Assembly: GCA_015228925.1 (NCBI GenBank)
Contig: JADGCQ010000016.1
Span: 1 to 46,715 of the forward strand
Direction of reading: 5' to 3'
DNA: 46,715 nucleotides
From: Magnetococcales bacterium
GTDB lineage: Bacteria; Pseudomonadota; Magnetococcia; Magnetococcales; UBA8363
Made by a program: the position numbers and the translations under genes. Under the pieces are notes generated by a model. The model ran no database searches, was not told the DNA's origin, and saw only the letters and a list, made by a program, of their open reading frames with translations. Shown here piece after piece: positions 18,258 to 26,363 of the stretch. Every line of letters begins with the position of its first letter. Position 1 is the stretch's first letter.

Positions 18258-18905
18258 ATGGATAATCTTTTTGAACAGATCGACGAAGAACTGGATGCCG
18301 AGCGGTTGCGGAAACAGTGGGAAAAAAATCGCCCTTGGATTATCGGTGGTGTCATCGTTTTTTTTCTGAGTCTGTTTGCCTACGTCGGTTGGGATGAGCA
18401 TCGAAAACAGCAGGATGCCGCTGCCAGTGATTTGTATATGGCGGCGATGAAACCCTATGAACAGGGAACTTGGAGTGAGGCGGAAAAGTTGATCCAGCCG
18501 GTATTGAAGCAATACGGGGATCACGGTTATGGGATATTGGCGCAAATGGTGGAGGCGCGGGCCATGGCCGAGATGGGTCAGACCCAAGAGGCATCCAGTA
18601 AAATGGAGCGTTTTGCCGACCAATCCAAAGATGATTCGTTGCGCGACTTGGCTCTTTACAATGCCGCCTTGGCGATTGTGGACGCTGATGGCGAACGGGC
18701 AAAGAAACTGTTGGGTCGGATCTCGGATGATTCTCCCTTTCGCAGCCATGCCTTGGAGATTTTAGGATTGTTGGCGCACAAAGAAAACGATGTGAAAAAT
18801 GCCGCCATTTATTATCAGAAATCGATTGAGTTGGGGGCCAAAGGTGTTTTGCGTACACGGGTTGACCGTCGGCTGGAGCGGTTGGGGAAACAGGTTAAAG
18901 AGTGA
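18258..18905 (+). CDS. yfgM: YfgM-like membrane-anchored TPR chaperone adaptor
   Basis: 215 residues: a cytoplasmic N-terminal segment (about 1-26, starting M-D-N-L-F-E-Q-I), one membrane helix (about 27-44), then a periplasmic TPR-like domain. This is the architecture of YfgM, which sits near the Sec translocon with PpiD and helps pass periplasmic and outer-membrane proteins to chaperones in E. coli. The position between hisS and bamB is the same as in E. coli, supporting orthology. A 102-nt spacer separates it from hisS; its TGA overlaps the start of bamB. Confidence 0.82.
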   Translation: MDNLFEQIDEELDAERLRKQWEKNRPWIIGGVIVFFLSLFAYVGWDEHRKQQDAAASDLYMAAMKPYEQGTWSEAEKLIQPVLKQYGDHGYGILAQMVEARAMAEMGQTQEASSKMERFADQSKDDSLRDLALYNAALAIVDADGERAKKLLGRISDDSPFRSHALEILGLLAHKENDVKNAAIYYQKSIELGAKGVLRTRVDRRLERLGKQVKE

Positions 18906-20116
18906 TGACCATGCGCAGATGGAATGTTGGGTTGGGACGGGGGATGATGGTGCTGCTGCTGGCGGTGTTGTCTGGTTGTGCCAGCCCTGGAAGTTGGTTT
19001 TCGGATGACAAAGACAACAAATCGGAAGCGATTCGGAAATCTTTGGTCGCTGAACCGGGTCAAGCCACGGGGTTGGTGGAATCTTGGAGCCGATCGGTGG
19101 CGGGAAAACCGGACAGTCATTTTTTTCATCCTGGGCGGTTTGTGGTGACTGGGAATGATTTGTTTGTGGCAACCTATCAGGGATCGGTCGTGCGGCTGGC
19201 CAGGAAAGATGGGGCTGTTGTATGGAAGAAGGAGATTGCCGAGTCCATCAAGGGTGGCGTTGCGGTGGATGATACGCGGGTTTATTCGGGGACTGAGGAT
19301 GGTGAAATGACCGCTATCCTGCGGGCCGATGGTGCGGAGGTTTGGCGGCAACGGGTTTCAACGTCGGTATCATCTGCGCCGGTGGTTGTGGATGGGAAGG
19401 TTTTTTTCACCACGTTGGATAACAGGCTTTATGCGTTGGATGCCGGTACGGGAGCCATATTGTGGGTGAACAACAATGCGCCAGAGGCGTTGGTCATCAT
19501 GGGGGCGGCGACGCCGACGGTGGATCAGGATCGTCTTTATGTGGGTTATTCGTCTGGGGATGTCCATGCGGTTTCAACGGCGGATGGTAAATTGCTGTGG
19601 AGTGACAATCTGACGGTGGTGGGTGGTCGGACGGAGCTTGACATGCTTCAGGATGTGGATGCTTCTGTTGTCACCGATGGTCGGTTGAATGTGGGGTCAC
19701 AGAATCGATTTGTTTTTGCGGTTAGTCATCAGGGACGCTTGGTGGCGATGTCGCGGGATGCGGGGAGAAGGATATGGAACAATGATCTTTCTGCGATCCG
19801 TCGTCCTTTGGTATGGAATGATCGTTTGTTTGTCGCCGATGTCGATGGCAACATGCGGGCTTTGGGGATGGATGATGGATTGGAGCTTTGGCGGGGGGAT
19901 ATCAGCGATGGCTTGTTGACGGCTCCGGTCCGGTTCAAGGATCGTATTTTTGTTGCGGACAACAAGGGGCGGTTGTTTTCTTTGGATCCGACGTCGGGGC
20001 GGGTACTTGGGCTTGACAAGATTGGCGATCCCATTCTAGCCGATCCGGTGGTTGTGGATCAGGATATGTACATTTGGACCAACGATGGCGATATGATTCA
20101 TTGGCAGATGCCGTGA
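18902..20116 (+). CDS. bamB: Outer-membrane assembly lipoprotein BamB
   Basis: 404 residues with a lipoprotein signal peptide (lipobox L-S-G-C, Cys26) and an eight-bladed PQQ-type beta-propeller built of repeats such as D-A-G-T-G-A-I-L-W and T-A-D-G-K-L-L-W. BamB is a periplasm-facing outer-membrane lipoprotein that assists BamA in folding beta-barrel proteins. The start is GTG 18902 or ATG 18905, both overlapping the yfgM stop. The gene order hisS-yfgM-bamB is conserved in gammaproteobacteria, where der usually follows; here der is replaced by an unrelated TerC-family gene. Confidence 0.93.
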   Translation: MMTMRRWNVGLGRGMMVLLLAVLSGCASPGSWFSDDKDNKSEAIRKSLVAEPGQATGLVESWSRSVAGKPDSHFFHPGRFVVTGNDLFVATYQGSVVRLARKDGAVVWKKEIAESIKGGVAVDDTRVYSGTEDGEMTAILRADGAEVWRQRVSTSVSSAPVVVDGKVFFTTLDNRLYALDAGTGAILWVNNNAPEALVIMGAATPTVDQDRLYVGYSSGDVHAVSTADGKLLWSDNLTVVGGRTELDMLQDVDASVVTDGRLNVGSQNRFVFAVSHQGRLVAMSRDAGRRIWNNDLSAIRRPLVWNDRLFVADVDGNMRALGMDDGLELWRGDISDGLLTAPVRFKDRIFVADNKGRLFSLDPTSGRVLGLDKIGDPILADPVVVDQDMYIWTNDGDMIHWQMP

Positions 20117-20189
20117 TGGGATGGGTCTGCGTGGAGAATATCCGGCTTCTGGCTTGTATCAATTGTTTTTTTCTGCTTAGGGCTTTTTG

Positions 20190-21731
20190 ATGGACTTTTT
20201 GATGGACCCATCCCTATGGGTTGGATTGTTTACACTGATCGTACTCGAGATTGTGCTGGGTATCGACAACCTCGTTTTCATCGCAATTCTGGCCGATAAA
20301 CTCCCGCCCCACCAGCGTGATCGGGCACGCCATGTTGGCCTTTCGCTGGCGCTGTTCATGCGACTTGGGCTTTTATTCACCATTTCCCGGATGGTGGCAC
20401 TGACCGAGCCGCTTTTCTCGATTAGCGACTTCAACTTCTCAGGACGGGATCTGATACTCCTGCTCGGTGGTTTGTTCCTGGTATTCAAGGCCACCATGGA
20501 ACTCCATGAGCGTCTCGAAGGTGTTGCGCATACCGGATCAAGATCTGTCCATGCCAGTTTTTGGATGGTGGTGGCACAAATCATCATCCTTGATGCGGTG
20601 TTCTCTCTGGATGCGGTGATCACCGCCGTAGGAATGGTGGAGCAACTCGGCGTCATGATGGCGGCAGTCGTGATTGCCATGGGTGTCATGGTCGTTGCCT
20701 CGAAGTCGTTGACCCGGTTTATCAATGCACATCCCACCGTTATCGTTCTCTGTTTGAGTTTTTTGCTGATGATTGGCTTCAGTCTGGTAGCGGAAGGGTT
20801 TGGTTTACATATTCCCAAAGGCTACCTGTACGCTGCTATTGGGTTCTCCATACTTGTCGAGGCATTTAATCAAGTTTCGTGGCGCAATCTTGCCAAGCAG
20901 GAGGCTCGGCTGCCACTACGTGAACGAACTGCAAACACTATTCTGCGACTGATGGGGGGACGGCTCTCAGCGATTGAAACCGATGAGGGCCACAAGCAGG
21001 AATCTCAGGCAGCCTATGGTGAGGAAGAACGTTTCATGATGTCCGGCGTGTTGACGTTCGCGCAACGATCCGTGCGGACGATCATGACGCCACGACTGGA
21101 GATCTCATGGGTTAACTGTGAAAGTAATGTTGCAGAAATCCGCACCCAGCTACTTGATACCCCGCACAGTCTCTTTCCGGTATGTCGGGGTGCTTTGGAC
21201 AATGTTGTCGGCGTTGTCCGCGCCAAAGTATTAGCTATGGCACTAGACCGTGGCGAGGATCTGAAGGCGTGTGCTGCCAAGCATCCGCCCATCGTTGTCC
21301 CTTACATGATCGACATCATCAAGTTGCTGGGCGTTCTGCGCAAGGCAAAAGGTAGTTTGGTCCTTGTCGTGGATGAATATGGCACGATTGAAGGGCTGGT
21401 TACTCCCCTGGATATTCTTGAAGCAATCGCAGGGGAGTTTCCCGATGCTGACGAGACGCCCGAAATTGTCCGTGATGGCGAGGGATGGCTGGTGAAGGGT
21501 ACGGCGGATTTGTATCTGTTGGAACAATCTTTGGGCCATAGTTCACTGGTGAGTTCTGACGATGACTATACAACGGTAGCGGGACTGTTACTTGCGCAAC
21601 ATCAGAAAATGCCAACGGTGGGTACGGCTTTCCAATTCGGTGAATTTCGCTTCGAGGTGCAGGCGATCTCCGACCGGCGCATCGAATTGGTTCGTGTTAC
21701 CCGAGCTTTTTCCGAGCCGGCACATGCGTAA
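20190..21731 (+). CDS. TerC-family membrane protein with CBS pair and CorC/HlyC domain (YoaE/YegH-like)
   Basis: 513 residues. The first 230 form a TerC-like integral membrane domain with the signature [11 protein letters not shown] near residue 20 and F-S-L-D-A-V-I-T near 140, acidic residues thought to bind metal ions. A CBS-domain pair (about 280-400, including [12 protein letters not shown]) and a C-terminal CorC_HlyC transporter-associated domain follow. Related proteins (YoaE, YegH, YgdQ) are implicated in metal ion export, for example manganese during protein secretion. A 12-nt direct repeat (TTTTTGATGGAC) at the 5' end gives two in-frame ATGs, 20190 and 20205, and a TTG at 20187. The gene ends 10 nt before the stop of the convergent Rpn gene. 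Confidence 0.85.
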   Translation: MDFLMDPSLWVGLFTLIVLEIVLGIDNLVFIAILADKLPPHQRDRARHVGLSLALFMRLGLLFTISRMVALTEPLFSISDFNFSGRDLILLLGGLFLVFKATMELHERLEGVAHTGSRSVHASFWMVVAQIIILDAVFSLDAVITAVGMVEQLGVMMAAVVIAMGVMVVASKSLTRFINAHPTVIVLCLSFLLMIGFSLVAEGFGLHIPKGYLYAAIGFSILVEAFNQVSWRNLAKQEARLPLRERTANTILRLMGGRLSAIETDEGHKQESQAAYGEEERFMMSGVLTFAQRSVRTIMTPRLEISWVNCESNVAEIRTQLLDTPHSLFPVCRGALDNVVGVVRAKVLAMALDRGEDLKACAAKHPPIVVPYMIDIIKLLGVLRKAKGSLVLVVDEYGTIEGLVTPLDILEAIAGEFPDADETPEIVRDGEGWLVKGTADLYLLEQSLGHSSLVSSDDDYTTVAGLLLAQHQKMPTVGTAFQFGEFRFEVQAISDRRIELVRVTRAFSEPAHA

Positions 21732-21741
21732 GATTCCAGCT

Positions 21742-22671
21742 TTAAGCAGTGCCGGAAAAAACATCGTCCAAGGTCTGTGCGTCAAAGATTTTAAGGCTCC
21801 AATGTTCCAACGAGTCGTGCGTGGCGTTGGCGATTTTTTCGCTGGCCCAGTCTGGTAACTGGCCAAAGCGGTGCTGTAGTTGACGGGTAAGCATGGATGC
21901 GGCCTCCTCCTGCCGCCCTTCCAACTTTCCAATACCGTAGGTCGATTGCACGATGCTGGCTTGGTAGTGCAGATCATCTTTATAACGTTCGTAGGACAAT
22001 CGTTCTGGTCCAGAAAGTTTTAATATGTCGAGTTGTTTTTTGGCCTTGGCAAGTCCACGGGCCGTGAATTCTTCGCGAATTTCCTCATTTTTCAAGAAAT
22101 AAACCCATTCATCCAACGTATCGCGGGCGATATCGTCGAAGTGCCTGACTTTGATCAGATAGAATTCTGGAAAAAGCTCTGGGATTGTATTTCTTTGAAA
22201 GAGTGCCTTTTGACCTTCGCTCAGACTTAATTCATCGAGGGTATGTAACCCTTTGAACGTGGTCCTTCCATGGTAAATATAATCGGTTCCCTGTCCCAGA
22301 TCGAAATATAAGATACTTACGGAGATTACTTTAGGGATGTTGGCGTAAGGTTCGCCTTCGTCGATATGTTCGGTGACGACTTTGGAAGTCCCATGCAGGA
22401 GACGTTGAAAATAATCCAGTTCGCGCTGATATTGCAGTTCGATGAGAATCAGCTCACCGAGCATGTTTTTGACTTTGATATCGACGCGATTGTATTTATC
22501 CAAGCGGTCATCTTTGTTGCTTTCGCTCTCTAAGATTTCCTGGATACGGATATCGTCTTTGAGCAGTTCGCTGAGGAACCCTTCCAGGATTTCAAAATTG
22601 GTTTTGTCGCGCAATAGCTGCTTCAAAGCCCAATCAAAGCTGACCAACTGGCGTTGTTTCATGCGTGGCAT
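21742..22671 (-). CDS. Rpn-family PD-(D/E)XK nuclease/putative transposase, complete
   Basis: 309 residues and apparently intact. The nuclease core reads S-F-D-W-A-L-K-Q-L-L near residue 11, then Asp64 (N-R-V-D-I-K-V), and Glu78-x-Gln80 (I-L-I-E-L-Q), the D...ExQ form of the PDDEXK site in Rpn proteins. The middle part (I-L-Y-F-D-L-G-Q-G-T-D-Y-I-Y-H-G) is typical of the PDDEXK transposase-like family, and the C-terminus is a DUF4351-like tail ending L-D-D-V-F. It lies 51 nt from tRNA-Arg. Rpn proteins are mobile-gene-like and often present in many copies, yet lack terminal repeats of their own; none are visible here. The partial gene at the left edge is a divergent relative. Confidence 0.85.
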   Translation of the reverse strand: MPRMKQRQLVSFDWALKQLLRDKTNFEILEGFLSELLKDDIRIQEILESESNKDDRLDKYNRVDIKVKNMLGELILIELQYQRELDYFQRLLHGTSKVVTEHIDEGEPYANIPKVISVSILYFDLGQGTDYIYHGRTTFKGLHTLDELSLSEGQKALFQRNTIPELFPEFYLIKVRHFDDIARDTLDEWVYFLKNEEIREEFTARGLAKAKKQLDILKLSGPERLSYERYKDDLHYQASIVQSTYGIGKLEGRQEEAASMLTRQLQHRFGQLPDWASEKIANATHDSLEHWSLKIFDAQTLDDVFSGTA

Positions 22672-22722
22672 CTTTACGACGAGGCATCGCCATTGTCTAA
22701 GAATCTGATTGGCGGATCTGAT

Positions 22723-22799
<77 letters not shown>

Positions 22800-22879
22800 C
22801 TTGTCAGGATCCCAACACAAGCGGTAGACTCATCATAGACAAGAAAGTCCCCGTCTGTCAAAGGTAACAACGGGCGATC

Positions 22880-22909
22880 TTGACAATAGGGGTTGGTGGC
22901 GATTAACGT
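22880..22909 (+). promoter_or_regulatory. Candidate promoter of trxA
   Basis: A perfect TTGACA at 22880-22885 is followed after 18 nt by TAACGT, a weak -10. It would start transcription about 45 nt before the trxA ATG at 22960. An AAGGAG ribosome-binding site is at 22942-22947. Confidence 0.4.
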
Positions 22910-22959
22910 GCCCGACTTGGCTATCATCCCGTGATCCTTGTAAGGAGAGACCAAAAGAC

Positions 22960-23286
22960 ATGAGCGACGCAATAATCCAAACCACCGACGGTACGTTTAA
23001 GCAGGATGTCCTCCAATCGGATCTGCCAGCCTTGGTGGACTTCTGGGCGGAGTGGTGTGGACCCTGCAAACAGATTGGTCCTTTGCTTGAAGAGATGGCT
23101 GAGAAGTACAAAGGGCGACTCAAGGTTTGCAAACTCAATATTGACCACAATCCCAACACCCCGGGTCAATATGGTGTGCGTGGGATTCCCACCCTGATTA
23201 TTTTTAAAGGTGGGCAGATTGAAGCCACGAAGATTGGTGCCATGCCCAAAGCCAAGCTGTTTGAATGGGTTGACGGGGTGATTTGA
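22960..23286 (+). CDS. trxA: Thioredoxin
   Basis: 108 residues, the classical thioredoxin size. The redox site W-C-G-P-C occupies residues 32-36 (Cys33 and Cys36), the buried Asp is in V-D-F-W-A near 27, and the cis-proline loop is R-G-I-P-T-L. It is a cytosolic general disulfide reductase, electron donor for ribonucleotide reductase, PAPS reductase and others. The ATG follows an AAGGAG site by 12 nt. Transcribed alone, divergent from the tRNA. Confidence 0.97.
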   Translation: MSDAIIQTTDGTFKQDVLQSDLPALVDFWAEWCGPCKQIGPLLEEMAEKYKGRLKVCKLNIDHNPNTPGQYGVRGIPTLIIFKGGQIEATKIGAMPKAKLFEWVDGVI

Positions 23287-23508
23287 TTTTGCTGGCATTC
23301 CGGGGGAGACCGTTTGGTGCATGAGTGCTTGGCGGTTTCCTCCGGTGTTTCGTTTTGGCTGATGGAGTATCGCGAAAATTCGGCATCCTCCTTCAGGCTG
23401 CAAGGGGCTTGCCCTGACAAGTCCAACGGAAGTGAAATGAATGTAAGTCTTGGGGGTGGACCAATACCACGCAGGCTTGGATCGAAATGAACGGATAAGG
23501 AGACTGCC

Positions 23509-23778
23509 ATGCAAGCCTACCGTATTGGATCCGTACATGCCATTTCCGGTACGCTGACCCTTGTTGTAAAATGGCGAGATGGCGTAGAGGATGTCGTTGA
23601 TATGATGCCGGTCATTCAGAGATCGGCTCCGTTGCGTCACCTGGAAAATCACGACTTGTTTTCCGAGGTTGAGGTGATCGATTGGGGTTGCGCCGTGGGT
23701 TGGCGCGGCGACCTGGGATACGGTGCCGATACGCTCCATGAACAGATTCGTCAGCAAAACATGAAAGCTGCTGGGTGA
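23509..23778 (+). CDS. DUF2442 family small protein
   Basis: 89 residues. The pattern V-V-K-W-R-D-G-V-E-D-V-V-D-M near the middle and D-L-G-Y-G-A-D-T-L toward the end matches DUF2442, a small beta-rich family of unknown function. Members are often next to a DUF4160 gene in toxin-antitoxin-like pairs, but no DUF4160 partner is visible; the 222 nt upstream contain no credible gene. The ATG 23509 follows a GGAG site (AAGGAGACTGCC). Convergent with yggU. Confidence 0.7.
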   Translation: MQAYRIGSVHAISGTLTLVVKWRDGVEDVVDMMPVIQRSAPLRHLENHDLFSEVEVIDWGCAVGWRGDLGYGADTLHEQIRQQNMKAAG

Positions 23779-23818
23779 ACGTCGAGGAATTTGAAGTGGA
23801 CCCCCATCTATGAACAGC

Positions 23819-24118
23819 TTATTGATTGATCCATTTGACGAAGAACGCTTGCAAGCTTTCCTTAGTTACTTTTTTTAGGCAAAGACGCTTGTTGCGGGAT
23901 TTTTCACCGGCGATGATTTCAATCCTCCCTTTGGCAATGTCCAGTTCCTGGGCCAGAAACCGGATCAGTGCGCGGTTGGCCGCCCCTTCCACCGGGGGTG
24001 CGTTCAGGGCGATGCGCAGTTGTGTCCCTCGCAGACCTGTCACCCCTTCCCGGGAGGCGCGTGGCTGTACGCACACCTCCAGATGATAATCGTCACCGTG
24101 CCAACGTCCGGGTTCCAT
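23819..24118 (-). CDS. yggU: DUF167/UPF0235 protein YggU
   Basis: 99 residues matching the YggU family: L-E-V-C-V-Q-P-R-A-S-R-E near the start, then the signature A-P-P-V-E-G-A-A-N-R-A-L and G-E-K-S-R-N-K. Function is unknown. In many proteobacteria yggU lies directly after yggT in a yggS-proC-yggT-yggU cluster. Here it has the same strand as yggT and proC but is separated from yggT by the 7-kb Dnd operon, which indicates insertion at this point. Confidence 0.9.
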   Translation of the reverse strand: MEPGRWHGDDYHLEVCVQPRASREGVTGLRGTQLRIALNAPPVEGAANRALIRFLAQELDIAKGRIEIIAGEKSRNKRLCLKKVTKESLQAFFVKWINQ

Positions 24119-24285
24119 GTCGATGTTTTTAACTCTGCTTTGTCATGCTCATGAACCAGATGTGGCTGGTCGCGAACCATTTGGCCAATATAAACCCAGC
24201 CCATTGCCATTTCTCAATGCGGCATTGCGGTAAAAAGAGAGAATCCTCCCCTGACATGGGGCAGCGCAGGGAAATGGGATCGAAC

Positions 24286-25194
24286 TCAGGTGGGGTTTGC
24301 TTTTATTGTCTCCATGAAACTGCTAATTTCTAAATCGATCAGGCCTTGGTCGGCGATCCTTCCGGCGAGTTCCAACCGTCTTGGGTCTTTGAGGCCAAGC
24401 CAGACACAAAAGCGTTCCAGAAACAACTTTCCATCGATCAGATGATTGAGTTGGTTCCACTGATCTTTAGGTGCGACCATCTTATCCTTTAGGAAAGCAC
24501 GGATGGCGCGACTTTTGATCTCAATTTCATCTGATGCGGCGATGTCTTTGGATTCCAATTGCTGTAAGATCATCGGTTTGAGATCATCAGACGTTGGATA
24601 TTGTTGCCCGAAAAGGGGTTGCAACAGCGTTTTACGATGATCCATCAAGACCAAATTGGCCGCCGTCATGAGGATTGCAACCTCGGAAAAGCCCAGAAGG
24701 CACTGTGAAGCCGTTTGGCCTGAGCAGTGAACTTGCTCCTTGGCTTCCATATTTTCCAACAGCTTGCTAATGGCTTCTGGATGGAGGAGATAATTCTCGA
24801 TTTCCCATCGGCGCAAGATCTTGATGTTTGGCCCCAGATAGCGGGCAGCCTCGAAAATATCATGGTCTGGTTCCAAAAAAGCATTCCAATTCAAAGACCC
24901 GTCCATGGCATTGTGGTTGAGCAGAACATCCCGGTCCACGATACCGAACGCCGCGACTTGGTTCTCTCGATCTGCCTGAACCCGCTTCAAGACCTCAGAT
25001 GATCCACCCCCACCACCGTCGGGATTATCTACTGGTACGAATTCAACCCATTCCGTCGCGTCTTTGAACCATCGTTCACGGAAGATTTCCACATCCTCGC
25101 GCGATTCCAGATAGAGTAGCACTCTATTGGAATATTTCTTCCCCAGCGCCCCTATGTCGCTTATGGTCGCAAAATTGCCCACACCCTTCTCCAT
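24286..25194 (-). CDS. TOPRIM/DUF4435-like protein (AriB-like candidate)
   Basis: 302 residues from ATG 25194 (the frame extends to 25263, overlapping the previous gene). Features of a TOPRIM fold: a first strand V-L-L-Y-L-E-S-R-E-D ending in Glu30, then an acidic pair in G-I-V-D-R-D (Asp87, Asp89), and a later R-W-E-I-E-N-Y-L-L segment (about 129-137) characteristic of DUF4435 proteins. In PARIS (AriA-AriB) a DUF4435 TOPRIM nuclease is coded immediately after an AAA15 ATPase, as here. It is the last gene of the dnd operon, 13 nt after the ATPase stop. OLD-type TOPRIM nucleases are the alternative. Nuclease activity, and any link to phosphorothioated DNA, are inferences. Confidence 0.72.
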   Translation of the reverse strand: MEKGVGNFATISDIGALGKKYSNRVLLYLESREDVEIFRERWFKDATEWVEFVPVDNPDGGGGGSSEVLKRVQADRENQVAAFGIVDRDVLLNHNAMDGSLNWNAFLEPDHDIFEAARYLGPNIKILRRWEIENYLLHPEAISKLLENMEAKEQVHCSGQTASQCLLGFSEVAILMTAANLVLMDHRKTLLQPLFGQQYPTSDDLKPMILQQLESKDIAASDEIEIKSRAIRAFLKDKMVAPKDQWNQLNHLIDGKLFLERFCVWLGLKDPRRLELAGRIADQGLIDLEISSFMETIKANPT

Positions 25195-25207
25195 CGTGAT
25201 GAATGAT

Positions 25208-26359
25208 TTAGATTTCTTTCGTTTCAATGAGATGACCGCCCATGCGTAATTTGGCGTCACCAACTTTCATGTCGATGCTGTATTGATCGATCAATTCCCG
25301 CGAATGGGTGGTGATGATGAGGGTGACGCCGGGATTGTCGGCGATGAAGCGTTTGAGTGCCTGATAGAGGCGGTGTTGCAGCTTGGGGTGCAAGTGGGCG
25401 TCTAGTTCGTCGATCAGGATGAAGCTGTGGCTGGTCAGGTGCAAATGGATGCGTAATAGAAGCTGGACGATGCTTTTCTCCCCGCTGGAGAGCTGGTCCA
25501 AGCGATGGTGTCTGCCACCAACAGCAATGCGTGCCGTCATGTGTTGGCGGCTGATGCTCTCTAAAGTCTTGCTGGTTCCAGAAAAGACCAAATTGTTGAG
25601 CATGGTTTGTATTTCTTCAAAACGATCATCGTCCAACCAAGTCAGCCAGACCAGCAGGTTGTCAAGACTGTGTTGCCACTGCAACGCATCGCTGTGCAGG
25701 CCGAAGTGATGCAGAGGGCGATAGAACCACTCCGGCGGACGGCTTATGGCCTGGGCATCGTCGGTGACTGTGGGGATATCGCGATAGGCGTCGAAGTAGA
25801 GCAGAGATGGCGCGGTAATAGAATCTGGCCCGAAGATCTCGTAAACTTTCTCCATCTCCAGTTTCACCAAGCCCAGAAGTTCATCCACCAAGGGGTCTTG
25901 GGAACGGACCACCTTCCAATGGCCGCTGGGAGTACGTGACCAAACGATGTGCATGTGTTCCGTGGTCTGCACATGTTGCAATTCTTTCCCCGGCCAACTT
26001 CTGATTTCGTGCGGGTTGCCCTTTCCTGCCGCCAGGGTCAGCAAGATTTCGCGGACTTTGCCGTCCATGCTGACGGCAAGACGCAGATCCAGTTGGGCGC
26101 GGGCTTCAGGGTTTGACCATAGCCGCGCATGAGGTGGTTTTGGGGAGAGCGTATGATCCAGGAGTGTCATCAATGCGGCCATGGCCTCCAGAAGCGCGGT
26201 TTTTCCGCACCCGTTGGGAGAAATGAGTAAGTAGAAATTGCAGCTTTCCCCGGTCTTATTGGTGAAATCCAGATGAAAAGGCTTGTCCTGGAACGGCCCC
26301 ATGGCGAACAGGGTCAGGGCGATGGGGCTGCAACTGCGTATGGTCAAGGCGTCTTGCAT
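25208..26359 (-). CDS. AAA/ABC-type ATPase (AAA15/AAA21-like, AriA-like candidate)
   Basis: 383 residues: a compact SMC/ABC-type ATPase without a long coiled coil. Walker A is S-P-N-G-C-G-K-T-A (about 47-55), the signature is L-S-S-G-E-K-S, Walker B is F-I-L-I-D-E-L-D-A-H-L-H-P, and a T-T-H-S-R-E switch histidine follows. Such AAA15/AAA21 ATPases pair with effector nucleases in PARIS, OLD/Gabija, Septu and related defence systems. The downstream gene is a TOPRIM/DUF4435 protein, so AriA of PARIS is the nearest named comparison. It starts 4 nt after the DndE-FtsK fusion gene, indicating one operon. Whether it senses phage proteins or phosphorothioate status cannot be told. Confidence 0.8.
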   Translation of the reverse strand: MQDALTIRSCSPIALTLFAMGPFQDKPFHLDFTNKTGESCNFYLLISPNGCGKTALLEAMAALMTLLDHTLSPKPPHARLWSNPEARAQLDLRLAVSMDGKVREILLTLAAGKGNPHEIRSWPGKELQHVQTTEHMHIVWSRTPSGHWKVVRSQDPLVDELLGLVKLEMEKVYEIFGPDSITAPSLLYFDAYRDIPTVTDDAQAISRPPEWFYRPLHHFGLHSDALQWQHSLDNLLVWLTWLDDDRFEEIQTMLNNLVFSGTSKTLESISRQHMTARIAVGGRHHRLDQLSSGEKSIVQLLLRIHLHLTSHSFILIDELDAHLHPKLQHRLYQALKRFIADNPGVTLIITTHSRELIDQYSIDMKVGDAKLRMGGHLIETKEI

Positions 26360-26363
26360 GAGA

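Noticed and set aside
24119-24285. Possible target-site duplication at the ends of the dnd operon
   Set aside because: No direct repeat between this spacer and the yggT-dndC junction was seen by eye.
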